DNA from: Marinoscillum pacificum
GTDB lineage: Bacteria; Bacteroidota; Bacteroidia; Cytophagales; Cyclobacteriaceae
DNA: 64,000 bases
Direction: 5' to 3'
Assembly: GCF_024714495.1 (NCBI RefSeq)
Contig: NZ_JAMZMJ010000019.1
Coordinates: 31,516 to 95,515, forward strand
Part shown: positions 33,549 to 42,207 of the stretch, one piece after another
How positions within the stretch are numbered: position 1 is the first letter of the stretch
Layout of the letters: each line of letters opens with the position of its first letter
Translations under genes and position numbers: made by a program
The notes under the pieces: generated by a model
Told to the model about the DNA's origin: nothing
Databases searched by the model: none
What the model saw: the letters and a program-made list of their open reading frames with translations, nothing else

Positions 33549-34000
33549 TGGAAACACTCCACGACAGACAAATCTCACTCAAAAGATCCTTTGATGTTTC
33601 CCTCGAGCTAATGTGGGAAGCATGGAGAAACCCTGATCACATTTCCCAGTGGTGGGGACCAGACGGTTTCACTACCACCATTCACAAAATGGATTTTCAG
33701 GAAGGTGGCGAATGGCTACTAACCATGCACGGTCCAGATGGCACCAATTATCCCAACCGAAGTGTCTTCAAAGAAATATCACCCATGAAGCGTATCTCCT
33801 ACGAGCATTTCAATCCGGATTTTCTTGCCGTAGTAGATTTTGAGTCGGATGGTGAACAAACTACTTTGAAATGGACCATGACTTTCAAAACTGCAGCATT
33901 ACTTCAAGCCGTTCTCAAAGCACACAATGCAGCGGAAGGTTTGAAACAGAACGGCATAAGACTTCAACAATACATCACAGAGAAACTACAAAAATTATGA
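33548..34000 (+). CDS. SRPBCC/AHSA1 domain protein
   Basis: 150 aa. LKRSFDVSLELMWEAWRNPDHISQWWGPDGFTTTIHKMDFQEGGEWLLTMHGPDGTNYPN is the AHSA1 pattern. These START-like domains bind hydrophobic ligands or act on Hsp90; in ArsR-linked operons their ligand is unknown. The ATG overlaps the ArsR stop, and its own stop overlaps the next ATG (ATGA). Confidence 0.92.
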   Translation: METLHDRQISLKRSFDVSLELMWEAWRNPDHISQWWGPDGFTTTIHKMDFQEGGEWLLTMHGPDGTNYPNRSVFKEISPMKRISYEHFNPDFLAVVDFESDGEQTTLKWTMTFKTAALLQAVLKAHNAAEGLKQNGIRLQQYITEKLQKL

Positions 34001-34977
34001 ATCCAGCACTTTTAATGGACTTTACCGTAGATAAGTCCACCAATACCATTGTCGTGAAACGAGAGTTTGATGCCCCGAAAGATCTTGTCTGGCAAGCCTG
34101 GACCACCGCTGAGGCACTAGATGAATGGTGGGCACCCAAACCATACAAATGCAACACCAAAACTATGGATTTCCGTAATGGCGGCTTTTGGTTGTACAAC
34201 ATGTCTGGACCTGACGGTGATGTTCACTGGTGTCGTGCTGATTTCAGCAACATCCAGAAAGGCGAAGTTTTTGAAGCAAACGATGCGTTCTGTGATAGCG
34301 AGGGTGTCATCAACGAAATACATCCGGGATCACACTGGCATAACGCATTCTCGTCTGTTGACTCAGAAAAGACATTAGTCACCATTAAGATCACGTACAA
34401 AAGCCTGGAGGATTTGGAAAAAATCATCGAAATGGGCTTCAAAGAAGGATTTACAGCTGGTTTGGAGAATCTGGATCACTACATCAGCATACAATTCAAG
34501 CTGCGTAAAGAAAACAAGACTTCCAACAAACCTGGAGTAGCCACCTATCTCAATTTTAATGGCAACACGGAAGAAGTATTCCAATTCTATCAGAAAGTCT
34601 TTGGAGGTGAGTTCACAGGTAAAGGCATTCAGCGATTTGAAGATTTCAGTTTCGAAGGGCAACCTCCTCTGGATGACTCCAATAGAAAACTCATCATACA
34701 CATTGAACTCACCATTATGGGCGGCCATCGCTTAATGGCGACAGATGCACCTGAAAGCATGGGTTTCAAAATCAATTATGGCAACAACATGCACATCCAT
34801 TTGGAACCTGACAGCAAAGAAGAGGCAGACAGACTATTCAATGAACTATCCGAAGGAGGCATAGTGGAAATGGGCATGAAAGACATGTTTTTTGGCTCCT
34901 ATTTTGGATCATTCCAGGACCGCTACGGCATCAATTGGATGATCAATTATCAACCGATTAATAACAACCAGCTATGA
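33997..34977 (+). CDS. AHSA1-VOC fusion protein
   Basis: 326 aa from the ATG at 33997; a longer frame to 33871 only reads over the preceding gene. Residues ~10-165 are a second AHSA1 domain (KREFDAPKDLVWQAWTTAEALDEWWAPKPY, FRNGGFWLYNMSGPDGDVHWC). Residues ~175-325 are a PhnB-like VOC domain (GVATYLNFNGNTEEVFQFYQKVFGGEF, GFKINYGNNMHIHLEPDSKEEADRLFNEL, FGSFQDRYGINWMINYQ). Usually these are separate neighbouring genes, so here they have fused. It overlaps both neighbours by four bases. Confidence 0.9.
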   Translation: MNPALLMDFTVDKSTNTIVVKREFDAPKDLVWQAWTTAEALDEWWAPKPYKCNTKTMDFRNGGFWLYNMSGPDGDVHWCRADFSNIQKGEVFEANDAFCDSEGVINEIHPGSHWHNAFSSVDSEKTLVTIKITYKSLEDLEKIIEMGFKEGFTAGLENLDHYISIQFKLRKENKTSNKPGVATYLNFNGNTEEVFQFYQKVFGGEFTGKGIQRFEDFSFEGQPPLDDSNRKLIIHIELTIMGGHRLMATDAPESMGFKINYGNNMHIHLEPDSKEEADRLFNELSEGGIVEMGMKDMFFGSYFGSFQDRYGINWMINYQPINNNQL

Positions 34978-35351
34978 AAAATAAAATTCTAACCGGAATA
35001 TCTATCCTATTTGGAATGATGTTCTTAAATGCAGGACTCAATAAGTTATTTAACTACATACCCGTTCCTGATAACCTACCAGAGGCAGTCGTTAAAGACA
35101 ATGCAGCGATGATGGAAATTAGCTGGTTATTGCCACTTATTGCTATTGTTGAAATTTTAGGAGAATTACTGGTTATGCTACCAAAAACAAGAGCACTGGC
35201 AGCGATTATACTTTTCCCAATTGCTGTTGGCATTTTGCTGACACACCTGACAGTAGCACCAGAAGGGCTTGTGATGGCGATCATCGTTTGGGCCATTCTA
35301 CTCTGGATCATTTTTGACAATCGAAACAAGTATTTGCTGATATTGAGATAA
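34974..35351 (+). CDS. DoxX-family membrane protein
   Basis: 125 aa, four TM helices (ILTGISILFGMMFLNAGLNKLF, WLLPLIAIVEILGELLVML, LAAIILFPIAVGILLTHL, GLVMAIIVWAILLWIIF). DoxX-like proteins have roles in respiratory or thiol chemistry, but most remain uncharacterised. Last gene of the ArsR operon, ATGA overlap with the fusion gene. Confidence 0.9.
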   Translation: MKNKILTGISILFGMMFLNAGLNKLFNYIPVPDNLPEAVVKDNAAMMEISWLLPLIAIVEILGELLVMLPKTRALAAIILFPIAVGILLTHLTVAPEGLVMAIIVWAILLWIIFDNRNKYLLILR

Positions 35352-35376
35352 GATGTGTCTAAATCAGCTTCATAGT

Positions 35377-35536
35377 TAAGAGGTGTCTCAAAAGCAATTA
35401 TTTAGTCATCCTGAACTTGTTCCGCATGGAATGTCAGGATCTCTAATTCTGCAAAGTCCTACTATTTAGATTCTGAAATAAATGCGAACGGCTAGTTTCA
35501 GAATGACAACAGACAACCTTTTGAGACATCCTCTTA
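35377..35536. mobile_element. 160-bp MITE-like element with 19-bp terminal inverted repeats
   Basis: The left end (35377-35394) and the right end (35518-35536) are inverted copies of TAAGAGGATGTCTCAAAAG, the left lacking one A. Nested inside are GTCATCCTGAAC and GTTTCAGAATGAC, also roughly inverted. No coding capacity. A third copy of the end sequence starts at the right edge of the window (63984). Confidence 0.7.
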
Positions 35537-35563
35537 TTATTAATACTTCACCTCCCTTGCCTT

Positions 35564-36424
35564 ATGAAAAACCTCATTTTCCTTTCCATCATCTTAGTAG
35601 CTTGTAGCTCAACCGAGACAAATCAAACAGCCGTGTCCAAGAACTCCTATTCTACAGCGTTCTCCTCAGGATATTCTGAAGTAAATGAACTCTCCATGTA
35701 CTATGAAATTCATGGCACAGGAGACCCAATCGTATTGATTCATGGTGGTGGATCAACTATTGAAACCAATTGGTCACAAATCATTCCAATTTTAGCTACC
35801 AACCGAAAAGTAATCGCTATGGAATTGCAAGCTCACGGCCGAACAGATGATCGAGGAACAGACACAAGCTTTGAGCAAGATGCTGATGACATCTCTATCT
35901 TATTAGCCAATCTGGCAATTGAAAAAGCTGATATCCTTGGATTCAGTAATGGAGCAACAACCGCCTTGCTATTGTCTTTCCGACACCCAAATCAAGTGAA
36001 TAAACTCATTGCAGTCTCACCTCTCGCAAAACGAAATGGAGTACCTGATTTCTTTTGGGATTTTATGAAAAGTGCCAACCTGGAAAACATGCCCAAGCCA
36101 CTTCAAGTAGGCTTCTTAAAAGTAACTCCCGACTCTACAAGGTTACAAATCATGCATGACAGGGATGCCAAACGTATGGTGAACTTTGAAGATATCCCGA
36201 ACACACTCCTTCAGTCCATCAAAGCTCCAACACTTTTAGTGGTTGGTGACAAAGATGTGATATTACCAACTCACATTTTAGAAATGCACCAGCTACTACC
36301 TAACTCTGAAATGGCCGTTCTTCCCGGAACTCATGGAGAATGTATTGGTGAAATCACCACTCTGAACCCTGATTATAAGCAGCAATATATCTTAGAGCTG
36401 TTCGAAGAGTTTTTGAATAAGTGA
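35564..36424 (+). CDS. Alpha/beta hydrolase lipoprotein
   Basis: 286 aa. SPII signal (lipobox ILVAC, Cys14). Hydrolase fold with oxyanion LIHGGGSTIETNW, nucleophile elbow ILGFSNGAT (Ser128), acid in VVGDKDVILP and catalytic His in LPGTHGEC. Acts at the periplasmic or outer membrane face; substrate unknown. It begins 28 bp after the MITE-like element, whose right end may supply part of its promoter. Confidence 0.9.
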   Translation: MKNLIFLSIILVACSSTETNQTAVSKNSYSTAFSSGYSEVNELSMYYEIHGTGDPIVLIHGGGSTIETNWSQIIPILATNRKVIAMELQAHGRTDDRGTDTSFEQDADDISILLANLAIEKADILGFSNGATTALLLSFRHPNQVNKLIAVSPLAKRNGVPDFFWDFMKSANLENMPKPLQVGFLKVTPDSTRLQIMHDRDAKRMVNFEDIPNTLLQSIKAPTLLVVGDKDVILPTHILEMHQLLPNSEMAVLPGTHGECIGEITTLNPDYKQQYILELFEEFLNK

Positions 36425-36427
36425 TAC

Positions 36428-37351
36428 CTATTCCTCTATTCGCTCAACTATCTTCACACTAACAGCATGTGAAGATGGCTGAATAGGATGACCATAAAAC
36501 TTGGCAAAAACCTGGGTAAACTCAGCTCCGAAAAATAGTATCAAACAGGAATAGGAAACCCAAAGCAGGATTAAAATGAGCGAACCTGCGGCACCATAGG
36601 TGGACCCAGGGTTGGAATGCCCAAAGTAAATGCCTAGTAAAAACTCACCTAGAGAAAACAGCAAAGAGGTAACGATTGCGCCTATCCAAACCGTTCGCCA
36701 TTGAATATCCACGTCAGGCAAAAACTTAAAGATCAGGGCAAAAAGCACCGTAATCACACCAAAGGAGATCAGAAAATTCAAGAGGAAGAATATAGGAATT
36801 AGGATATCCGGAAGCTGAGCTCTAAACCAATCACTTAGCACGGATAAAACAGAAGTTAAAGCCAAAGAAAGAAGCAATAAAAATCCGATCACTAAAACGA
36901 ACCCAAATCCTCTCACCCGATCAAAAACCATACGTTTAAATGGAGATTTTGGATCCTGACGCACATTCCAAACCTGATTGAGCGACTTTTGCAAATGAAA
37001 AAACACACCGGTAGCACCAAAAAGCAATGTACCAATACCGATGATCGTAGATAAAATGGATTGTTCGCTTTTGGAAGCTTCCAATATCATTTCTTCCACA
37101 CTTTGAGCAGCTTCTTTTCCAATAGCTGCTGATACCTGATCAGTTAGTTCGCCTGTTACAGCCTCTTGCCCGTAGATGGATCCGGCAACATTGACTACAA
37201 TCACTAAAAGTGCAGGCAAAGAAAGTAGAGCATAATATGCTACAACAGCACTAAGTCGCCAGGGATCATCATTGTTCCAGGCCTTATACGTGCCTTTCAA
37301 CAATCGAAAAATGTCTTTTAAACTAAACCTTCTTGACGACTGGTCTTCCAT
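36428..37351 (-). CDS. YihY/BrkB-family inner membrane protein
   Basis: 307 aa with six TM segments and the family words WRLSAVVAYYALLSLPALLVIVV, TLLFGATGVFFHLQKSLNQVWNV, GAIVTSLLFSLGEFLLGIYFG and YGAAGSLILILLWVSYSCLILFFGAEFTQV. Formerly miscalled RNase BN; the actual role is unknown. It is convergent with the hydrolase gene, only 3 bp apart. Confidence 0.93.
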   Translation of the reverse strand: MEDQSSRRFSLKDIFRLLKGTYKAWNNDDPWRLSAVVAYYALLSLPALLVIVVNVAGSIYGQEAVTGELTDQVSAAIGKEAAQSVEEMILEASKSEQSILSTIIGIGTLLFGATGVFFHLQKSLNQVWNVRQDPKSPFKRMVFDRVRGFGFVLVIGFLLLLSLALTSVLSVLSDWFRAQLPDILIPIFFLLNFLISFGVITVLFALIFKFLPDVDIQWRTVWIGAIVTSLLFSLGEFLLGIYFGHSNPGSTYGAAGSLILILLWVSYSCLILFFGAEFTQVFAKFYGHPIQPSSHAVSVKIVERIEE

Positions 37352-37417
37352 AGCATAACTTTAAATAGTGTGCATGGTAAACAACTGCCGTGCAAGAAGG
37401 TTCTGACTAAATGATTT

Positions 37418-37525
37418 TTATAAAACGAATTCTACAAAAAAAATCAATCCGCTTAAGCCAGCTCCCGTTACGGTAATTAGGCTCCAGGACTTTGCTACGT
37501 CCTTAATCATTTCAAAGTGATTCAT
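37418..37525 (-). CDS. Possible 35-aa single-TM small protein
   Basis: ORF MNHFEMIKDVAKSWSLITVT... ending FVEFVL before TAA. The C-terminal two thirds form one hydrophobic helix. It lies 66 bp upstream of yihY on the same strand in a 320-bp gap that holds nothing else I can name. The evidence is only its protein-like composition and orientation; no strong ribosome binding site. Confidence 0.35.
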   Translation of the reverse strand: MNHFEMIKDVAKSWSLITVTGAGLSGLIFFVEFVL

Positions 37526-37672
37526 TAGTTAAGGTTTATGGTTGAAAAAATGGCCACGTCTGACCTGTCCAGTAATTTACGACCGATCTTTGGCAATTGG
37601 ATTTCTAAAAATGAATTATTTCAAGTTTTAATTGAATTTTAACACATCAAATAGTTATTGAATCTACTGTAA

Positions 37673-38164
37673 ATGTTTTTAAATACCGTTACCAATCATA
37701 AAAAAAATTCATTTCTTAAATCAGTTAGCATTAATAATTTCCAAAAAGAGAACGAAAGTGAGGAATATAATGCTTGCAGATTTACCGTCAATAACCATCG
37801 TATTGTATTTAGAACAGCTAAAATCACTCCCAAAAAAGCAGGTCAATTCGTAACGTTTTGGAAACGAAACCCTGAAAAAGGAATCATTGAGCCTTTTGAG
37901 AGTAATGATCCATTTGACTTCTTCATCATAGAGGTTTCCAATGAACAACATGACGGTATTTTCCTTTTTCCAAAACCATTACTTGTTGAAAAGCGGATTA
38001 TCAGCTCCACTACCAAAGAAGGCAAGCGTGCCTTGCGGGTATATCCACCATGGGATGAAGTGATCAGCAACCAGGCTCGCTTTACCCAAAGTTGGCAATC
38101 AAAACACTTCTATTCATTGACGGATTCAGAACAACTGAACTCACTACGTTCTATTTTGATTTGA
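37673..38164 (+). CDS. MepB family protein
   Basis: 163 aa, cytoplasmic. Family signature: YNACRFTVNNHRIVFRTAKITPKKAGQFVTFWKRNPEKGIIEPF, FDFFIIEV, HDGIFLFPKPLLVEKRII, KEGKRALRVYPPWD and AQATQ-like ARFTQSWQSKHFY. MepB accompanies a multidrug efflux gene in Staphylococcus, but its own function is unknown. No efflux gene is nearby here. Confidence 0.9.
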   Translation: MFLNTVTNHKKNSFLKSVSINNFQKENESEEYNACRFTVNNHRIVFRTAKITPKKAGQFVTFWKRNPEKGIIEPFESNDPFDFFIIEVSNEQHDGIFLFPKPLLVEKRIISSTTKEGKRALRVYPPWDEVISNQARFTQSWQSKHFYSLTDSEQLNSLRSILI

Positions 38165-38230
38165 ACTAGCCTGACATCCTTTGAGTCAGATTACCGTTAG
38201 ATTTAGATATAATACTCAAATACTTTCAAT

Positions 38231-38485
38231 ATGAAATCCAATACAGACATTCACTTAAAAGAAGTATATGCCAGTGATCCAATTCGGGCCAGTATGGTGA
38301 AAGACTTATTGGAAAATGAAGGCATCATAGCCTTCTTAAAAGATGATTTCATAGGCACGCTAGTTCCGTGGCATGCTGCGCCAGCTGGTTACCAACCTGT
38401 GAAAGTTTTTGTATCCGACTCCAATCAAGTTCAGGCAATGAAAGTGGTTGAGCAGTTTGAGGCGAATACGAGTAAATCTTCTTAA
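38231..38485 (+). CDS. DUF2007 putative signal-transducing protein
   Basis: 84 aa. LKEVYASDPIRASMVKDLLENEGIIAFLKDDF and GYQPVKVFVSDSNQVQAMKVVEQFE are the DUF2007 pattern, a small ferredoxin-like fold. Function unknown. It precedes a Crp/Fnr gene by 46 bp in the same direction. Confidence 0.9.
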   Translation: MKSNTDIHLKEVYASDPIRASMVKDLLENEGIIAFLKDDFIGTLVPWHAAPAGYQPVKVFVSDSNQVQAMKVVEQFEANTSKSS

Positions 38486-38531
38486 CTTTCGATGGTCGAA
38501 CGTTTTTAGGAAGCGTTATATAAAACTATCG

Positions 38532-39122
38532 ATGAAGCAGCTATTTGAGTTCTTAGGTCAGTTCGGAACATTCTCTCAAAGAGACAAAGAGCTCATTAGT
38601 CAACATTGCGAGCCCTTGCATTTACGAAAAGGAAGCAACTTTTTAGAAGCTGATAAACGATGTACTCGGATAGGACTTGTAACGAAAGGAGTACTCCGAG
38701 CTTTCTTTTTTAATGATGAAGGCAAGGACATCACCAAATACTTCATCGGTCCTGAGCAATTTGCCACCGATTTGAGAAGCTTAAATGAGGGTATTTTATC
38801 AGAAACCTATATTCAGGCGGAATCGGATGCTGAATTGATCGTCCTTTCACAATCCAGCCTCAAAGTATTGGCAGAGGAAGTGGACAACTGGGAAACTACA
38901 GTCAAAAACATTATTGAATCCCGCTTACTAGCGAAAGTGGCTCAAAAAACAGCCATGCTTAATCAAGACGCCACAACCCGATACACCAACTTCGTCAAGG
39001 GTAATCCTGACATCTTTCAGCAGGTTCCATTGGGACATATTGCCACTTATCTGGGGATTACACAGCATTCATTGAGTCGCATTAGAAAAAGTGTGAGTGA
39101 TCCATTATTTGCCAATTGGTAA
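38532..39122 (+). CDS. Crp/Fnr-family transcriptional regulator
   Basis: 196 aa from the ATG giving MKQLFEFLG; the longer frame to 38448 overlaps the DUF2007 gene and lacks family content. Beta-roll sensor (LHLRKGSNFLEADKRCTRIGLVTKGVLRAFFFNDEGKDITKYFIGPEQF), dimer helix and winged helix (LGHIATYLGITQHSLSRIRKS). Second regulator of this kind in 7 kb. No visible cAMP or Fe-S ligands. Confidence 0.9.
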   Translation: MKQLFEFLGQFGTFSQRDKELISQHCEPLHLRKGSNFLEADKRCTRIGLVTKGVLRAFFFNDEGKDITKYFIGPEQFATDLRSLNEGILSETYIQAESDAELIVLSQSSLKVLAEEVDNWETTVKNIIESRLLAKVAQKTAMLNQDATTRYTNFVKGNPDIFQQVPLGHIATYLGITQHSLSRIRKSVSDPLFANW

Positions 39123-39170
39123 AAAATCAGATAAAGCTTAGTAAGAAATTTGCCTTCAAAATTATTCCTT

Positions 39171-39713
39171 ATGAAGACACTTACTTCCGTTGTTCTGATC
39201 GTTCTCCTTGGCACATCCACTAAGCTCTTTGGTCAGGAAAGTTCTCCAAAGAACCACCTCGAATTCAACCTCATTTGGCCGTTAGTTCCGAAAATCTACC
39301 AAATCAAATACGGACATGAAGTCGCACAATTTCAGAATGGTATGAAAGGCGAACTCATTGCCAGTATCAACTACCGGCCCAGAACGCATGCAGAAAATGA
39401 AGGTGATAAAACCATGTTTGCGATAGCTCCTGGTTATCGGCACTACTGGTGGAAAGGTTTTAACACCGAACTGTCCATATATCCGGAGTTTGTGAGCATC
39501 AACAATAATGTGGTTGATGGTCAGGATTACAAAGATTTCTACATCGTCCCAGAATGTTACACCGGATACAAAGGCTATTTCCTCAAAGGGAAATGGTTCT
39601 ACAACGTGCAATTGGGATTCGGAAAAATCATTTTTCCCGATGAATCCTACCCAAGAGCTGAAGAAAGTAAACTCTTTTACAATGGCAACTTCATAGTAGG
39701 CTATTCATTTTAA
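39171..39713 (+). CDS. Secreted/outer membrane protein, uncharacterised
   Basis: 180 aa from the ATG giving MKTLTSVVLIVLL; signal peptide ends LFGQE. The mature part is beta-strand rich with aromatic residues (NHLEFNLIWPLVPKIYQIKYGHEV, IAPGYRHYWWKGFNTELSIYPEFV, FYNGNFIVGYSF) and resembles small barrel proteins of the DUF3575 type. Same direction as the SDR gene, 16 bp downstream. Confidence 0.75.
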   Translation: MKTLTSVVLIVLLGTSTKLFGQESSPKNHLEFNLIWPLVPKIYQIKYGHEVAQFQNGMKGELIASINYRPRTHAENEGDKTMFAIAPGYRHYWWKGFNTELSIYPEFVSINNNVVDGQDYKDFYIVPECYTGYKGYFLKGKWFYNVQLGFGKIIFPDESYPRAEESKLFYNGNFIVGYSF

Positions 39714-39729
39714 CTACTCCTCATCCACT

Positions 39730-40527
39730 ATGAATCTGACAAACAAAACAGCCCTTATCACTGGTGCCTCTTCCGGCATTGGGAAATCATTTGCTTACCT
39801 ATTAGCAGCTAAAAGTGTCAACCTAGTGTTGGTTGCACGATCCAAAGATCAACTAGAAACCATTAGCACTGAATTAGAAAGTGAATATGGAATCATGACG
39901 CACGTTCTACCTTCAGATCTTGGACAACCAAATGCAGGACAAAATCTTTACACTGAAATCAAGAAACAGAATATTTCGGTTGATCTTTTGATAAACAATG
40001 CCGGTTTTGGCAAATGGGGAAGATTTGAGGATTTCACTTTGGATGAGTATAGCAACATGATGCAACTCAACATGTTCTCTCTTACCGAACTGTGCTACTT
40101 ATTTTTAGAGGACTTCAAACAAAAGCCAGAAGCAGGAATCATCAATGTGGGATCTACAGCCTCCTTCATGCCGATTCCATTCTCAGCGGTGTATGCAGCT
40201 ACTAAAAGTTATGTTTTGAGTCTATCCGAATCTTTGACAGGAGAACTTGCCGGCACCAACATTCAGGTAACTTGTTTATGTCCATCCGGAACACAGAGTA
40301 ACTTTAATAAAGTGGCTAATTCGAATAATGACAAGGGCAATGCAACGGATAAGCTGATGTCCTCCGATGAGGTTGCCCAACAGGGCCTGGATGCATTTCT
40401 TGCCAAAAAACATTATGTGATTACTGGAAGGACAAGACAAATATCCTTGCTAAAATTTCTTCCACGCAAAAAAGTCATTACCATGGTTGCTAATTACTGG
40501 AAGAAAAGGCTAGGATATAATGGATAA
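39730..40527 (+). CDS. Short-chain dehydrogenase/reductase
   Basis: 265 aa classical SDR: TGASSGIGKSFA cofactor motif, INNAGFGKWG, catalytic Ser in INVGSTASF and YxxxK in VYAATKSYV, then CPSGTQSNF. NADP preference is suggested by the Arg in VLVARSKDQL. Substrate unknown. Confidence 0.93.
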   Translation: MNLTNKTALITGASSGIGKSFAYLLAAKSVNLVLVARSKDQLETISTELESEYGIMTHVLPSDLGQPNAGQNLYTEIKKQNISVDLLINNAGFGKWGRFEDFTLDEYSNMMQLNMFSLTELCYLFLEDFKQKPEAGIINVGSTASFMPIPFSAVYAATKSYVLSLSESLTGELAGTNIQVTCLCPSGTQSNFNKVANSNNDKGNATDKLMSSDEVAQQGLDAFLAKKHYVITGRTRQISLLKFLPRKKVITMVANYWKKRLGYNG

Positions 40528-40565
40528 AGTGTAGGTACATCCATATCACCTTTTCTTCCTAACTT

Positions 40566-40751
40566 ATGGAGATCTTTATGTCCCATAGCCCTGCGGACAA
40601 AATGCTGACCTTCAACTATGCTAAAGAAGCTCAGGAGGTCCTTGAAGGAAAAATCAGAAGCCTCGATTTGTACTCACATGGCTACGGCCATGCCACAGAT
40701 CCAGCCAGTATTAATAAATTGAATTCCTGGCTCGAAGAAATAATTGACTAA
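40566..40751 (+). CDS. Small protein of 61 aa, unrecognised
   Basis: MEIFMSHSPADKMLTFNYAKEAQEVLEG... ends LNSWLEEIID. No TM or signal. It lies between the SDR and 2H phosphoesterase genes in the same direction, in a gap that would otherwise be 270 bp. The composition looks coding, but I cannot name a family. A fragment of a larger gene is another possibility. Confidence 0.45.
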   Translation: MEIFMSHSPADKMLTFNYAKEAQEVLEGKIRSLDLYSHGYGHATDPASINKLNSWLEEIID

Positions 40752-40803
40752 AAGTCGAAAAGATTCTGAACACTATATACTCGGAGGCGTTTAGCCTTTG
40801 AGT

Positions 40804-41511
40804 ATGACCAAAGCACTATCTCTTCAATACAATCAAATGTATCTTAAAGCCTATCCACAAATTCAGGTAGGTAATTATGAAACAGACCCGTTGATTGATT
40901 CACCTGACGATGATCGTCTGGGCATTACTTTACTCATTCGCCCGAGCGAAGTAATGAAAAAACAGATCAGCGGTATTCTAGAGGAGTTTAGAAAGATCGA
41001 ACCACATCAATATTACTATCCAGAATCAGACATGCACATCACCGTGATGTCCATCATCTCGTGCTATTCAGGGTTCGATTTATCTTCAATAGATGTCAGT
41101 AAGTACGTTGACATCATTCAAAACTGTCTGACGGACATTAATCCATTCAATATTTCATTTGATGGGCTCACGGCTTCTTCATCCTGTATCATGCTTCAAG
41201 GATTTCCTGTAGATGACACGCTAAGCATTATTCGAGATAGATTGCGTGAAGTGTTCAAATCTTCGGATCTAGAAAATTCATTGGACAAGCGCTACGCGAT
41301 TCAGACAGCTCATTCTACCGTTATTCGATTTCAAGAGCCAATGATTGACCATAATCATTTGGCCCTGCTCCTTCATAAAATGAGAGAAACCATGCTCGGA
41401 TCATTTACTGTAGAATCGATGGAACTGGTATTTAATGATTGGTATCAGAAAGCAGAAAGAGTCAAAACACTTCATCAATTCTCTTTGACGAAACAGCCTC
41501 AAGAACAATAA
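40804..41511 (+). CDS. 2H phosphoesterase-superfamily protein
   Basis: 235 aa from the ATG at 40804; a TTG two codons upstream is possible. Two HxT motifs, MHITVMSI and AHSTVIRF, lie about 130 residues apart, as in 2'-5' RNA ligase/cyclic phosphodiesterase-like proteins. Some databases label relatives as mutarotase, which the motifs do not support. Probably acts on a cyclic phosphate of RNA or a nucleotide; the substrate is not known. Confidence 0.75.
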   Translation: MTKALSLQYNQMYLKAYPQIQVGNYETDPLIDSPDDDRLGITLLIRPSEVMKKQISGILEEFRKIEPHQYYYPESDMHITVMSIISCYSGFDLSSIDVSKYVDIIQNCLTDINPFNISFDGLTASSSCIMLQGFPVDDTLSIIRDRLREVFKSSDLENSLDKRYAIQTAHSTVIRFQEPMIDHNHLALLLHKMRETMLGSFTVESMELVFNDWYQKAERVKTLHQFSLTKQPQEQ

Positions 41512-41553
41512 TTACATCCGTTAGCAGGTTATTTAAGCACCAACTTTCACTCT

Positions 41554-42138
41554 ATGAAACATCTGATCGTAGTGCTTTTATTGTTTCCGCAGTGGTGCTG
41601 GAGTCAAACGGACTTCTTCAATCAGTTGGCAGACTCGGCTCTGATACTTACACACGACCGAGTAGTTTACAACCCAAGCTATTTCTCTATCAGTTACCCA
41701 AATGGCGATGTTCCTGCAGGAAAAGGTGTTTGCACAGATGTAGTGATCCGTGCGTACCGCAAATTGGGCATTGATTTGCAAAAAGAAGTGCATGAAGATA
41801 TGATCGCTAATTTTCAGATATATCCTTCGGTTTGGGGACTCCAGAAAACAGATAAAAACATCGACCACAGAAGAGTACCCAATCTTATGACCTTTTTTGA
41901 ACGAAAAGGGCAAACATTAACGATCACATCTGACCCAAAAAACTACCAACCTGGTGATGTGGTATGTTGGAACCTGGGTGGAGCCATTACCCATATTGGC
42001 ATTGTCAGCGACCAACTGAATGCTTCGAAAACTCGATACCTTATTGTTCACAATATTGGAAGAGGACAAGTATTGGAAGACATGTTGTTCGACTACAAAA
42101 TCATCGGACATTATCGGTATCAATCAAACGACAATTAA
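41554..42138 (+). CDS. DUF1287 family secreted protein (NlpC/P60-like)
   Basis: 194 aa. Signal peptide ends WCWSQ. Family motifs GVCTDVVIRAYRKLGIDLQKEVHEDM, DHRRVPNLMTFFERKG, YQPGDVVCWNLGGAITHIGIVSD and VHNIGRG. The Cys in GVCTDV and His in THIGIV look like the catalytic dyad of papain-like NlpC/P60 relatives, so cell wall peptide cleavage is a reasonable guess (inference). Confidence 0.88.
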   Translation: MKHLIVVLLLFPQWCWSQTDFFNQLADSALILTHDRVVYNPSYFSISYPNGDVPAGKGVCTDVVIRAYRKLGIDLQKEVHEDMIANFQIYPSVWGLQKTDKNIDHRRVPNLMTFFERKGQTLTITSDPKNYQPGDVVCWNLGGAITHIGIVSDQLNASKTRYLIVHNIGRGQVLEDMLFDYKIIGHYRYQSNDN

Positions 42139-42207
42139 AGTCAATAATTAGCAACTGCACTTTGATTTCACTGATCTTTATCAGTCCTAAAGCACTGCCT
42201 AAACAGT

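Noticed and set aside
33871..33996. Longer start of the AHSA1-VOC fusion
   Set aside because: The extra 42 residues are an out-of-frame reading of the preceding AHSA1 gene.
41439..41774. 111-aa plus-strand ORF overlapping 2H and DUF1287 genes
   Set aside because: It is a frame shadow covering the ends of two well supported genes.
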